From: Mermis nigrescens
Lineage: Eukaryota > Nematoda > Enoplea > Mermithida > Mermithidae
Length of the DNA stretch: 64,000 nt
Reading direction: 5' to 3'
Assembly (NCBI GenBank): GCA_036768485.1
Contig: JAVLUZ010000157.1
Span: 14,201,877 to 14,265,876 of the forward strand
Part shown: positions 1 to 10,167 of the stretch, piece by piece
Position numbering within the stretch: position 1 is the first letter of the stretch
How the letters are laid out: every line of letters starts with the position of its first letter
Position numbers and translations under genes: made by a program
Notes under the pieces: generated by a model
Databases searched by the model: none
What the model was told of the DNA's origin: nothing
What the model saw: the letters and a program-made list of their open reading frames with translations, nothing else

Positions 1-45
1 TTACACTGTAGTGTAAAGTGGTTTACACCAGTCGATAGCGCATAA
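1..45. repeat. TTTACAC-family repeat fragment at window edge
   Basis: The window opens in paired TTTACAC and GTGTAAA motifs (ACACTGTAGTGTAAAG, then TGGTTTACACC), the signature of the long dispersed repeat described at 6850-8583. Only its edge is visible. Confidence 0.5.
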
Positions 46-345
46 AAAGTTGATCTAGGGTGGCTTTAAAATTTTACCCTGCGGCAATTGCATAAGCGAC
101 TAGAGCTACCAAAACCTTTTACATAAAGCCGTAGTTTCCGGGTTTCAGGAGTCCGATCGAGCCATTTTAATCAAAAAATTGTAATTAGCGCCCGAGAATA
201 CCCATTGAGTGAAAAAATAAGTATCACAAAATTATCCAGTAAAAACTTTTTTTGCCTCACGACACACACACACTTACACACAACTCGAAATTAATATTAT
301 AGAAGATTGATACCTACTTAGCTGATTAAAATACAGTGATAGTGG

Positions 346-516
346 CCTTGTTGAGACAGTGGCTTGGTTGGGACGGTGGCCATGTTGGGACGGTGGCCAT
401 GTTGGGACGGTGGCCGTGTTGGGACGGTGGCCGTGTTGGGACGGTGGCCGTGTTGGGACGGTGGCCGTGTTGGTAATTTTGGTGGCCGTGTTGGGACTGG
501 TGGCCATGTTGGGACA
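346..516. repeat. 17-bp minisatellite
   Basis: Tandem copies of the unit GTTGGGACGGTGGCC(A/G)T. About six near-perfect copies lie at 366-472, with degenerate ones either side and a short break near 473-480. Because 17 is not a multiple of three the array is open in several frames and generates spurious reading frames on both strands; none is a gene. Confidence 0.9.
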
Positions 517-1652
517 CATCGTAGATTTATAGCTTGGCCAATTCCCAGACTTTTGAGTCAAAATAGCCGCTAAAGCTGGTATAAACGCTAATATCGTTAA
601 AGCAATGTATCCACAGTTTTCGGTCATTTTCGAGTAGTTTACTAGAATAATTTTGATTTTTTTTTATTCATGTTTGCACTTAGTTTTGCCGTATTTTTGC
701 CAGAAAAGTTCCTTTTTTCCATTCTGCAATCTGGACTCTACAAGGCCAGACATGCACGTGGGGAGGAGCGTTTGGCATCTAGAACCCCAGAATATAAAAA
801 CGAAATTTTTTAGAAAAAAATGACAAAATGAAAACTAAAAATTAATGAAAATCGTTAGTCTATTTAAAAGTTTGAAATTGACCATAAACCTAATTGTTAT
901 ATTACCTGCTTACTTGTTTACTTGAAATATGGATGTTAAGTTCTGTTCTAAAGAATCTAGTGATAGATAGATACATAACAAACAAGCTTAATTTTTGTAA
1001 TCCATATTGTGAAAAAATCAAAACTAGGTCAAATTGATTACGTGCACAGAGCTTACCTAACTGAAATTGTCTCCTTTCCAAAAAATTCACTTTCTTTCTC
1101 ACGCACATCAACCTATAGCATGGACATACATAGAACTGAAACGGTCGGACAATCGGGATGGACGGAGAGGTAGGACAATCAGAGAATCGGGAATTGTAAG
1201 GTAGGTGAAATAGGTGCAAAACGCTCGACGTTGAATCGCCTGCTTCCCTCAGCGGCTATCTGTAGAATCAACACATGTTGAACCGTAACAAATGATCGCC
1301 ATGGTGCACCCTTACACCTTTTTTGCATTCGTACTTAAAAATGGCGTGCATGTACATATAGTCTGTCTTTTAACCTGCACAGATCCGCTCGGGTAAACTA
1401 TCCATATTACAGTAACACTTGATTTTTCCCTTGCTCGACGGAGTCGGTAGCAAATTTTTTCATGAAAATGGCGTGTCGAGCGATGAAGGATTCGGAGGCT
1501 ACAGTAGCAGAAAAATGATTTGTCGAACGAATTCATGCACTAGGTTTAGAAAAGAATTAAAAAACTTTTTCAACAGTTTTGGCGCCGCCATTTTGGTGCC
1601 GGACTAAGAATTTCTTCAAAATCGGCTTGAAATTGGCCAGAAACTGTACAAT
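517..1652. other. No gene recognised
   Basis: AT-rich sequence without a credible reading frame or RNA gene. 1578-1652 (GGCGCCGCCATTTTGG onward) is an inverted copy of the GC-rich block near 4200-4290, so it is a dispersed repeat. Confidence 0.5.
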
Positions 1653-1661
1653 AACATAGTC

Positions 1662-2437
1662 GGTATTGTGTAGTATGTCTCCACCTTTCCAAAAATGCAT
1701 CCACCCGGGTGTAGCATGTCTCCACCTCACCTAAATTAATTTTTTATGGATTGGAAGACATCCAGCTTCCTTGGTGTGTCCCCATCTCGATAGAAATTTA
1801 TTGTTGTTCTTGTTTTTTTTTGTTTTTTTGTTGTTGTTTTTTTTGTTTTTTTATTTTTTTTTGTTTTTTATCACTGAAAAAAATTAAATCGTTAATTATT
1901 GCGAGACAAGTTCAAAAAAAGAACTAAATAAGGGGAAACTGTCTTGCTATTTCGGCGATGATGTCGTTGAAAGGCGTCTGGATATGCTGCTTCTTGTACC
2001 AATATTGTGCTAAATGCCCTGGAAGCAAAGTAAGCGACGTGCCTCACATTTTTCTAAGAATTTCGGTTTTTACATGACCCCAGTTAGCTTCAGCGCTTAC
2101 TTTGCTTTGAATATTGGTACAAGAAGCAGCATATCCAGACGCCTTTCAACGACATCATCGCCGAAATAGCAAGACAGTTCCCCTTATTTACTTCTTTTTC
2201 TTAAATTATCTCGCAATATTTAACGATATAATTTTTTTCAGTGATAAAAACAAAAAAAACAAAAAAACAACAGTGGAAAAACAAAAAACAATAAAAAAAA
2301 TTTTATCGAGATGGGGACACACCAAGGAAGCTGGATGTCTTCCTATCCATAAGAGAAATTAATTTAGGTGAGGTGGAGACATGCTACACCTAGGTGGATG
2401 CATTTTTGGAAAGGTGGAGACATACTACACTAATACC
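1662..2437. mobile_element. Foldback element with long inverted arms and 9-bp target duplication
   Basis: Two arms of about 340-350 bp are inverted copies of each other (left about 1662-2030, right about 2095-2437) around a short spacer. Outer ends are GGTATTGTGTAGTATG and the reverse complement of GTAGTATG-type sequence ending TAATACC. Direct 9-bp repeats AACATAGTC sit at 1653-1661 and 2438-2446. A 9-bp duplication and G-starting long inverted ends are typical of Mutator-like (MULE) elements. The element landed at the edge of the MITE at 2440-2662. There is no transposase; arms contain T-rich runs and no gene. Confidence 0.8.
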
Positions 2438-2439
2438 AA

Positions 2440-2662
2440 CATAGTCTGTTTCATTTAACTTGCGGTTTTTCAATTTAATCCGCATGAATCAGGCTACAAT
2501 AGTGTTTATAACTTAGATGCGGTAATGCGACTTTACAGTTGCAAATGTCTTATCATAACTCGATGTACTGTAGAATATCATAATCAAGGCGTTAGTTTAA
2601 AACCCTTCTGTAGACACTTTAAATTTTTTCAAAAACATCAAAGTTAAATGAAACGGACTATA
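2440..2662. mobile_element. MITE, TAGTCTGTTTCA family
   Basis: Inverted ends CATAGTCTGTTTCATTTAAC and its near complement TTAAATGAAACGGACTATAG. Closely related copies of about 228 bp are at 16193-16421 and 17739-17966. The flanking TA in those copies suggests a Tc1/mariner-type TA target duplication. Confidence 0.75.
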
Positions 2663-4133
2663 GTTTTAACGCTATTTAACAGTGCAACTCATGACTGTAA
2701 ATGCATGGTATGCCATGGCCATAGATGCACAACATGGCCGGCTGGTCAATTTCAAGCTCTTTTGAAGAAGATTTCTGATTTTCATCCATTTTTAGCCTTC
2801 ATTTCTCAACAATTTCCACAGCAAAATTACCAATTCTTCATAGAGGCCCAGTTCGCACGTGAGCGTGGGGGATAGTAAGATCCCTACGAATCCGGCAAAC
2901 CCCCCAAAATCAACTGCCCCCGTAGCACTCAAAATCGCAAAAACTTCATTAATTCACGATTTTGTTCGACCTAAGCACCTTTGTAAAAAAATTTAGCTTT
3001 TATACATACCCTTTTTTGATTACAGTAATTTTTCACAAAGCAATTTATCTAATAGCTAACGCATCTAAAACCATTTCTTAGCAAAGAGATTTTTCTGAAT
3101 GCCACTATTCGATCTATAACCTAAGACAAATACGTGCATAAACTCATTCAAAACCGTACCCAAGATTTTATTACAGAGAGTCACAAGAATGTTTGTGTCA
3201 TATGTCTAAAATCGTAAAGAATGTTATGCAAAAATAACGAGATTTTTTAGCATTTCTCGCGAATTTTGTACAGAGAAAAAGACAACATCGAAAAATTTAA
3301 TTTACCTAAAAATAGCGTGCAATTGCAGAAAAAACAATGCATAAAATTCAAGGGAGTAGCTGGCCTTCTGAATTTGGAGGGATGAAAATTCTTGAGTCAA
3401 ATAGCTCAACAACTATTTATGTATTGTCGGGCAAAATTAATGGTGTTTTTGAGCCTTTTAAAGCGGAATCCACGCACTGAAAAAATCTTAAAAATTTAGC
3501 TCGATTTGAATTATATTGAAAAGTGCGCTAAAATCTATCATAGCGGTCTTTCAGATGAGCTTCAAGAATTTTCACTCTTTTCCACTAGGGGGTTACCCCT
3601 GTAAAAAATACCTAATCGTACTTCCGAAATTTTGAGGACTAGTCCCCCCGTATCCCCTACAACTACCCCGCTAATAAAATCATAGATCCGCGCAAAGCGC
3701 CGGAGTTACGAATTCACCATGTCAGGCATAGGGTTTGTAGATCACAAGCACTTGAGAAAGGGTAGAAATATTTTGTCTCAAAGACTCAGTTCAAAAGTGT
3801 ATTTAATCTGTTAGAAAATCTTTTCATTAGACTTTAGGAATTTTTAATTTTTTGGTCCTGCTTGAAACATAATTTCTGTTTGTTTCGAGCGGAAAAGGAT
3901 GGCGCCTCTGCCCCTGAATACGGGTCAAATATCAAATAATTCAGGTTTTCATCAGGAAGTTATACAAGGGGATCCTGTCTGTCGGATGGTTTACGATTAA
4001 TTTCGAGCACTTTGGAGCGAAGTTTCTGCATATCTAATGCACTATAAAGGCCGATTTGGCAATTCAAAAATTGAGCTTTTTTGGGTTAAAATGACTTCAA
4101 AAATTGGTATGAATACTACAATAGCTTTAAAAC
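2663..4133. other. No gene recognised
   Basis: Unassigned AT-rich sequence. Small TE-like GC patches occur (GCGCAAAGCGCCGGAG near 3692; GCCCCTGAATACGGG near 3918, resembling the MITE end near 63400). No splice-bounded exon could be supported. Confidence 0.4.
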
Positions 4134-4206
4134 TATAGTCTGTTTCACACAACTTCGGATGAAAATTCATAGAATTTGTGCACGAAGTTATGTGAAACAG
4201 ACTATA
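4134..4206. mobile_element. Minimal 73-bp MITE, TAGTCTGTTTCA family
   Basis: TATAGTCTGTTTCACACAAC is followed about 30 bp later by its near-exact inverse ending GTGAAACAGACTATA. The whole element is essentially two inverted ends and a tiny loop, consistent with a mariner-type MITE flanked by TA. Confidence 0.8.
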
Positions 4207-5389
4207 AGCTATTGTACAGTTTCTGGCCAATTTCAAGCCAATTTTGAATAAAATTTTCAGTCCGGCACTAAAACGGCCGGCGCCAAAACCGGCGGCGCCA
4301 AGCTGTCCTAGACCGCGGGCGGCACGCTTTTCACACGTACTGTAGTATGTACGCGGGAGTTGTCGAGTGCTTTTGTATTTCATATTTTGTATTTTGCATT
4401 TCATCTCATCGTTTACACCGTACCTTTTTTCAATCTTTTACTTATTTCGCTTCCAACACACATATTTGCGGAATGGGACGTTTTGGCGCCACACTCTTTT
4501 GTAATATTATTAATTATTTACGTTTCCTTTATTATTGAAGTATAATACAGATTCTGAAAGCCCATTTAATTCCTTACGTGATGGTATAAATTACTTTTAG
4601 AATATCTTTGAATTTAGTGAGACAATTATATGCATCTAAAAATACACTGGATTTTCTACAGTTTTTCAGTCGTACACAAATGAATACTCATCGAATCGAA
4701 AAGAACAATATGCTATTTTGTAGCTTGTAGAACCTGCTTTCTAAATATATAATTTATTTTAAAATTGATTCAAAACTAATTAAATTAGAATAATTTATAA
4801 GTTGCTGGCGCCAAAACGGCGGCGCTTTAACGTCGTAGACCGCACATATTTGTTGAGGACCGCTAAAAGGAAGTTTTGCCAGGGCCACAAAACTCTAAGC
4901 AGGTCATAATGGACTGTTTTTTTGCCTGGTACCTACGTATGTACCTACATACCTATCGGGTATGTGACTGCCATTGGGCTTAGCGATTATTCTGGTGCAG
5001 TCATCATGTTTTCAACGTGATTGATCTCCATGCACCCGCTTAAAAAAATAAACAATAAATATTAACAGCAAAAACGCCTTAAATTCAGCGAGTCTGTTCC
5101 ACACAAGTTTGGGTATAAGTTTCATAAATAATGCCCGACAATAAGCTGAAGATTGCGATAGTGGCATTGATCTGTTAGGTATACGAGTATATATAAATGT
5201 CGTATCCAGTAACTGTCCATAAAAATTCCTAAAATGTATGCCCAAAATTATGTGAAACAGATGATAAGCATTCAATTTCATTCATTCCCATATGTAATTG
5301 GTATAGGGTAGGTACCTACTGAGTTTCTGCGCACTACTAACTATTTTTTAATCTGGTGCATGAAGTCGAAAGGTAGGCAAATGTATTAT
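4207..5389. repeat. Dispersed repeats, no gene
   Basis: 4207-4290 is the inverted partner of 1578-1652. A related GGCGCCAAAACGGCGGCGC block is at 4806-4825. 5090-5267 is a degenerate member of the TAGTCTGTTTCA MITE family (GAGTCTGTTCCACACAAG and GTGAAACAGATGATAAG at its ends). No gene seen. Confidence 0.5.
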
Positions 5390-6764
5390 TACTGTAACTG
5401 GCAAGGAAAAATGCTTCGATGGAACACAAAAGACGGATATACATACTTGGGGTTATGGATCATTAAGGATGTAAAAGGAGGGCACAGGAAAAAGCTCCTA
5501 CGTACGAGTGAAGTCGCAAAAACTGTCAAAAATCAGACTTTCTCTAAGCAACGCATTCTGCGGCTTGTGGACTGAAATAAACTATCCACCAAAAAACGAT
5601 TGAAAAAGCAGCATGCTATGCAGTAGCAATGGGTAATTAGTTGGAGTAAACTAGGAGTGACTTTGCAAGCCAATTGAATGAAATAGTAAACATCAATGCT
5701 TTCAGGACAATCAAAAAAAATTGTTGGTTTAAAGCAGTTGGAAACGCATAAGCTTACGTGAAACAGACTACATGCAGGTACACTAGCATGCCCGCAAGGA
5801 TTGTGTGCATTAATCAATTGACGCTAGATTTGCTTGCTATAATGCTCATGATAACAAAATAAAACAACTTTAAATACAATTGCAGTTAGTTTTCTATCAA
5901 TCACGATACAAACTAAGTCAGCATTGCAACTTGCAAGCAAGTTACAAAAAGCATACGTTTTAGATTATGTTTATACAATCTTATGTGAGCTAGCTTACAT
6001 TTCAGATCTAGGAAACAATTTATCCCCAGCGTTTTTTAGCCGATCCATATAAACTACAGTAAGCAAACTTTACAAGGAGATAGCTATAAGCCTATTGTAC
6101 TAATCTGGCGAAATTGATTAACTTACGGTGTAAACTTACTGCTTTACACTCACAGTTTACAACGTACTAACGGCATCTAAAAATTGTAAACGATTCGGTG
6201 GGTTTCAAACAAAGCAGTTTTTTGTAACTCAATCAACATCCTACATTTGAAAAAAGTAAGTTTAAAGTAAGTTTAAAGTAAAGTAAAGTGAGTTTTTTTA
6301 TTTTTTTTAAAGCAGTAAGTTTACACCGTAAGTTAATCAATTTTGCCAGATTAGTACAATAGGCTTATAGCTATCTCCTTGTAAAGTTTGGTTACTGTAG
6401 CTTATATGTATCGGCTAAAAAACGATGGGGGGTAAATTGTACACTAGATCCTACATTTCTTCAGAGGCCGCAGAATATACTTCGGTTTTTTCCGTTGGTT
6501 AGAGGAAGTCTTGATTTATAACAGCTTTTGCGGCTTTAGGCATATTTCTCGTACATAGGAGCTGTTTCTTAGTCCCCTCCTTTTACATTCTCAATATTCC
6601 ATAATCCCAAGTATATTCGTCTATATTGTTCCATCGGAGCATTTTTCCTTGCAAGTACCCTACTTTTAATTAGCAAGTTTTGAGTAAATCAGTCAGTAAA
6701 CACATACGGTAACATGCCACAATAGTGACAGCAGTCCAAGAACGCGGAAAGCAATATTGTTCTG
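5390..6764. mobile_element. Inverted-arm element, GCAAAGAAAAATGCTCC family (copy A)
   Basis: The left arm (about 5390-5575) and right arm (about 6454-6764) are inverted copies holding the family core (GGAAAAATGCTTCGATGG, AAAGGAGG, TTCTCTAAGCAACGC). Three more copies are at 28981-29852, 30548-31367 and 35704-36603, with shared interiors such as the GCACACAATCG and GCATGC blocks. This copy carries a nested hairpin element at about 6055-6412. No transposase is visible. Confidence 0.7.
6055..6412. mobile_element. Nested hairpin element
   Basis: Sequence from ACTACAGTAAGCAAAC through TTGATTAACTTACGGTG (about 6055-6130) is repeated inverted at about 6315-6412 (CACCGTAAGTTAATCAATTT to GGTTACTGTAGC). 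The loop holds GTAAAGTAAAGT-like runs. It sits inside copy A of the inverted-arm family. Confidence 0.7.
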
Positions 6765-6849
6765 AATATCAGCAATATTTTTTTGAAGAAGACAACCTTA
6801 CCCTATTTGAACAGATCAAATGTCTTTTATAGCAGAAACTGTACGCAAC

Positions 6850-8583
6850 TACTGGGTGTAAATAACACTTACACTCAGATTCGTAATCCTGACGTTACAT
6901 TTAACATTTTAAAATATTAAGTGTCTACAATGCTCTGAAACTAAAATTAATTTTCAATTTAAACTTTACACAATTACTGAGTGTGAAGAAGATGTACAGT
7001 CAGATTCATAATCTAGACCTTAAGGAACATATTTTGAAAAAATTCACGTTTTGCAACGCTCTGGAAGTAAAATAAATATGTAGTGTAAACCTCACCCATC
7101 GAATAGTGTAAACTTTACAGAGCTGCTGCGTGTAGAGAAAGCTTGCAGTCAGACTCTTAATCCTGACGTTACATAGAACATTTTCAAAAAAATTGAACCG
7201 CTGTTGAGCGTAAACAAACGCGCCCAACTGACTTATTACGTTTGACCTCTGGTACACGTCCAGACCGGAGAAATTGGTAAACAAGACAGAAACACGTTAA
7301 AGACCCCGATATTTGACTTTACACCTCCCGAAAATGCTAAATATTGATGTAAATAAACGCAATTCCTTGAAATTTACTTCATCTTTCTTCTATTCAATTT
7401 ATTCGACTTTTAACCAGAGAAGTTGGCAGATAAATTTTAGAAAAAACCTGTTTTTTACACCAGCCACTAGAGTGTTAAGTTTAAAATCCTAGATCTATAG
7501 TCTGTTTTACATAGCTTCGTGCATAAATTTCATGAATTTTCATCGACAGTAAGCCGAGGGTTACGATAACTATATATCAGATTATGCTGTAATCGCAATC
7601 TGTCAGATGACTGTCGGAGATAGTTTTAAAATTTTTGTCCAAACTTGTGTGCAACAGACTATAACTCTGTATTGAGTTAAATAAAGTTTGCTGATAGCAG
7701 AAAGTAGCCCTTAAGCCGTAGTACATTTCTGTTAGAATAAATTTCTTGGGACTCATAAGTGCATTAGTTGACAAATAAAAAACGATCAGAGATATTTTTT
7801 TACTCCTGAATTAACACTTTATTTACCTCAGGGTTCAAACTTTGCACCCCTAGAAGTAACTCTCTATTGAGTGTAAAGGCATACGTCCAAGTGCGATGTT
7901 TAACCCTCGAGTCGTAATTTATTTTCATAGTACTTCAAACTTCCCAACCCAATTTATAACCAGAGCGGTTGACAAACAAAAAGAAGGTGAAAACATGTTT
8001 TTTTTCGTTCACCACTAGAGTGTAAACTGTAAACTACCAGAACTAACTCCACATTGACTCTTTAAACAAACGCGGTCAAATTAATCGTGTAGCCCTTGAT
8101 TTGTAGTACATTTCCCTAGATAGGTTTTAGAAGGACTCTTAAACAAAGATTTTAGCAGACATAAACAAGTCGAAATCTCGACAGAAATGTGTTTTTTCAA
8201 ATCTAGATGTTTACACTCTTTACACTGCCACTCCACAAGTAAATCACTTTTTAAAAAATACAAAAAAGTGTTTTTGAGCTTCGTCAATAGTCTGCATTTA
8301 AAAAAACCAAACCAAATGCAAAACTGAGTTAGAAAAGTCGTGTGACCGACCAAAATTTAAAAAGTATATATTATAACATTGCAGTAAAACTTTACATACT
8401 CTTTACACACTAAGTAGAAGTGTAAAAAAATTAAGAAAATGGCGGCATCGAATATTTTTACTACCTATCTTTTAAAAAAACGCACAATACAGAAGTGTCC
8501 CGTTATAGTTGTAGGGGGTAGTCACCTTTTAGGGGGTCTAAATAAATTATAAATACGCGCTAACACGCTACCTATGATACCCG
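6850..8583. repeat. TTTACAC-rich dispersed repeat, copy 1
   Basis: Long non-coding repeat with TTTACAC and GTGTAAA motifs roughly every 100-150 bp. It ends at 8556-8583 in the family's terminal palindrome (ACGCGCTAACACGCTACCTATGAT), preceded by the conserved block AAGTGTCCCGTTATAG. Other copies: 25993-28400 (inverted), 31440-33915, 37600-39560, 39640-45027 (split by an RTE element) and 45028-45538. No protein is encoded. Confidence 0.7.
7496..7663. mobile_element. MITE, TAGTCTGTTTCA family, inside TTTACAC repeat
   Basis: Ends TATAGTCTGTTTTACATAGC and GTGTGCAACAGACTATA are inverted. The interior differs from the 228-bp subfamily. It interrupts the TTTACAC repeat. Confidence 0.65.
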
Positions 8584-9783
8584 ATTTCTCCGTTGCGCGA
8601 CGGAGTAGGGGGTGGCCAGAGTCATCTGTCGAGCAGTGAAAAGAATGAAGTTACAGTAATAAGCACTTTTGATTACCGATCCTTTTCGAGCACTAGGTTA
8701 AAAAAACAGACTTTACCTATTAATTTACATAGCTTATTTGCTTGAATAAGTACATACCTACCTACCAAACTTATGCGACCTGCGTACTATGCGTTTATGC
8801 CAGATAAATTTAAACAGCAAGCATCTGCTGAGCAATGAAGGACATAATAAGAATCGAACGAACGCGCAAATGAAAGACAGGAAACTACCAGATAAACGCA
8901 TTGTCTATTCAGTACAAACGTTAAATCAGGAGCATAAAAGTCTGATTTGCTCAAAAGACTTATGTAGATATCAGCGCTTTCCATAAAACACGAAGACAAA
9001 AATGTCAGTTTTTAATTTTTTGCTGAAATATCATCACAACACACCAAAAGTACAATAGGTAGACTTTTCTTGTAGGTAGGATTAGCCACGTCAGGTAAAA
9101 ACATATTTTTCTGCGATAATAGTTAACGTTGTGCGATCCACTCTAAAAAGACCTTTACAGCAGTTATCAAGAATAACGGAATCTGAGTAATCAAATTTGG
9201 AATTTACCAAAATCCTTCTTTTAATTCGAGTTTTGGCTTTCCAAATTAGGGTCTTGGGTAGGAGATTATCAAAGAATCAAAGTGATTCAATATCCTGCAG
9301 CTAAATTTAAAAAATGCGCGCTATCTCATTTACTTATTGGATTATTTTAAAACATATGAAAAACAAAACTTCTATGTCCTCTAAAACACCAATTCGAGCA
9401 GTGGAATGAAATTATCTTGAGTTGAAAAAACTGACATGTTTTCAAAAACTAAACTTATACCGTTTTAAAAAAGGAACCTTTTCCAGGCTCACGTTCATCC
9501 TCTCATGTGCTGCATTCTTTTGACAGCTATTCAAGAGACGCAACTAGCAGAATAGGTATGATTTACATAATACAACTTAGAGCAATTTAAATACGATCAG
9601 AGATTTAATTCTTATCTTCTCTTATTCTTATCTTTTACAGCAGTAAGTTTACTAAGAAGTAGTAGATGAATAACTTGACACAATTAGAGCATTTTCCTAT
9701 AGACACAATGAAAAAAGTTACATTAAACATATAATTCAGATATGACATCAAATAGCTGATTTTAGACGTCTAACGATTAAATT
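8584..9783. other. No gene recognised downstream of the four-exon gene
   Basis: AT-rich sequence with no repeat recognised elsewhere in the window. Short overlapping frames near 8787-8999 on both strands have no supporting splice sites or composition. It lies beyond the 3' end of the minus-strand gene. Confidence 0.4.
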
Positions 9784-9789
9784 TTTATT
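9784..9789 (-). promoter_or_regulatory. Polyadenylation signal AATAAA (minus strand)
   Basis: The plus-strand TTTATT reads AATAAA on the minus strand, about 112 nt downstream of the stop codon at 9901. It is a plausible 3' end signal for the four-exon gene. Confidence 0.5.
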
Positions 9790-9900
9790 AAATGTGAACT
9801 ATTAAGTATAGGAAAGAATGAGTTTCTTAATCAATTCACAAGAAAAATCCATAAAAATTCATCGCGGACGCAGAAATGTCCAGGGAAAGTAAACTAATTA

Positions 9901-10167
9901 CTACATTTTTTTGTGGTCTTCGCTGACATCCGCCTTAACATTCCTTTTCCATGGAGATTTTTTAATTTTTTTGGGCGGTTCTTCAACCCGAGAATGCTTA
10001 TTTTCCGTTTTAGCAATATCAGTGGATTTTTCATGCGCCGACGACTTAGATTTCCCTTTAGGCAGCTGGCTATCTTTAGGCGACCGCTTAGTTTGCTTCT
10101 TAATTGATCGATTCCCTAATGGCTCTGGCTTCATAGTCAGATAAATTGAGCATAATAAAGCGAATAC
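9901..10167 (-). CDS. Exon 4 (terminal) of the four-exon membrane-protein gene
   Basis: 88 codons plus stop, after the acceptor CCATGCTTTAAG. It begins VFALLCSIYLTMK, finishing the helix opened in exon 3, and continues as a tail rich in lysine and serine (for example PPKKIKKSPWKR) ending HKKM. Alternative acceptors just upstream would give the wrong phase. Confidence 0.7.
   Translation of the reverse strand, partial: VFALLCSIYLTMKPEPLGNRSIKKQTKRSPKDSQLPKGKSKSSAHEKSTDIAKTENKHSRVEEPPKKIKKSPWKRNVKADVSEDHKKM

Noticed and set aside
274..627. Overlapping reading frames on both strands with repeated NTATVPTRPPSQHG-like peptide
   Set aside because: Produced by the 17-bp minisatellite reading through different frames; no start context, splice sites or composition support.
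9911..10144. Plus-strand frame opposite exon 4
   Set aside because: Shadow of the minus-strand lysine-rich exon.
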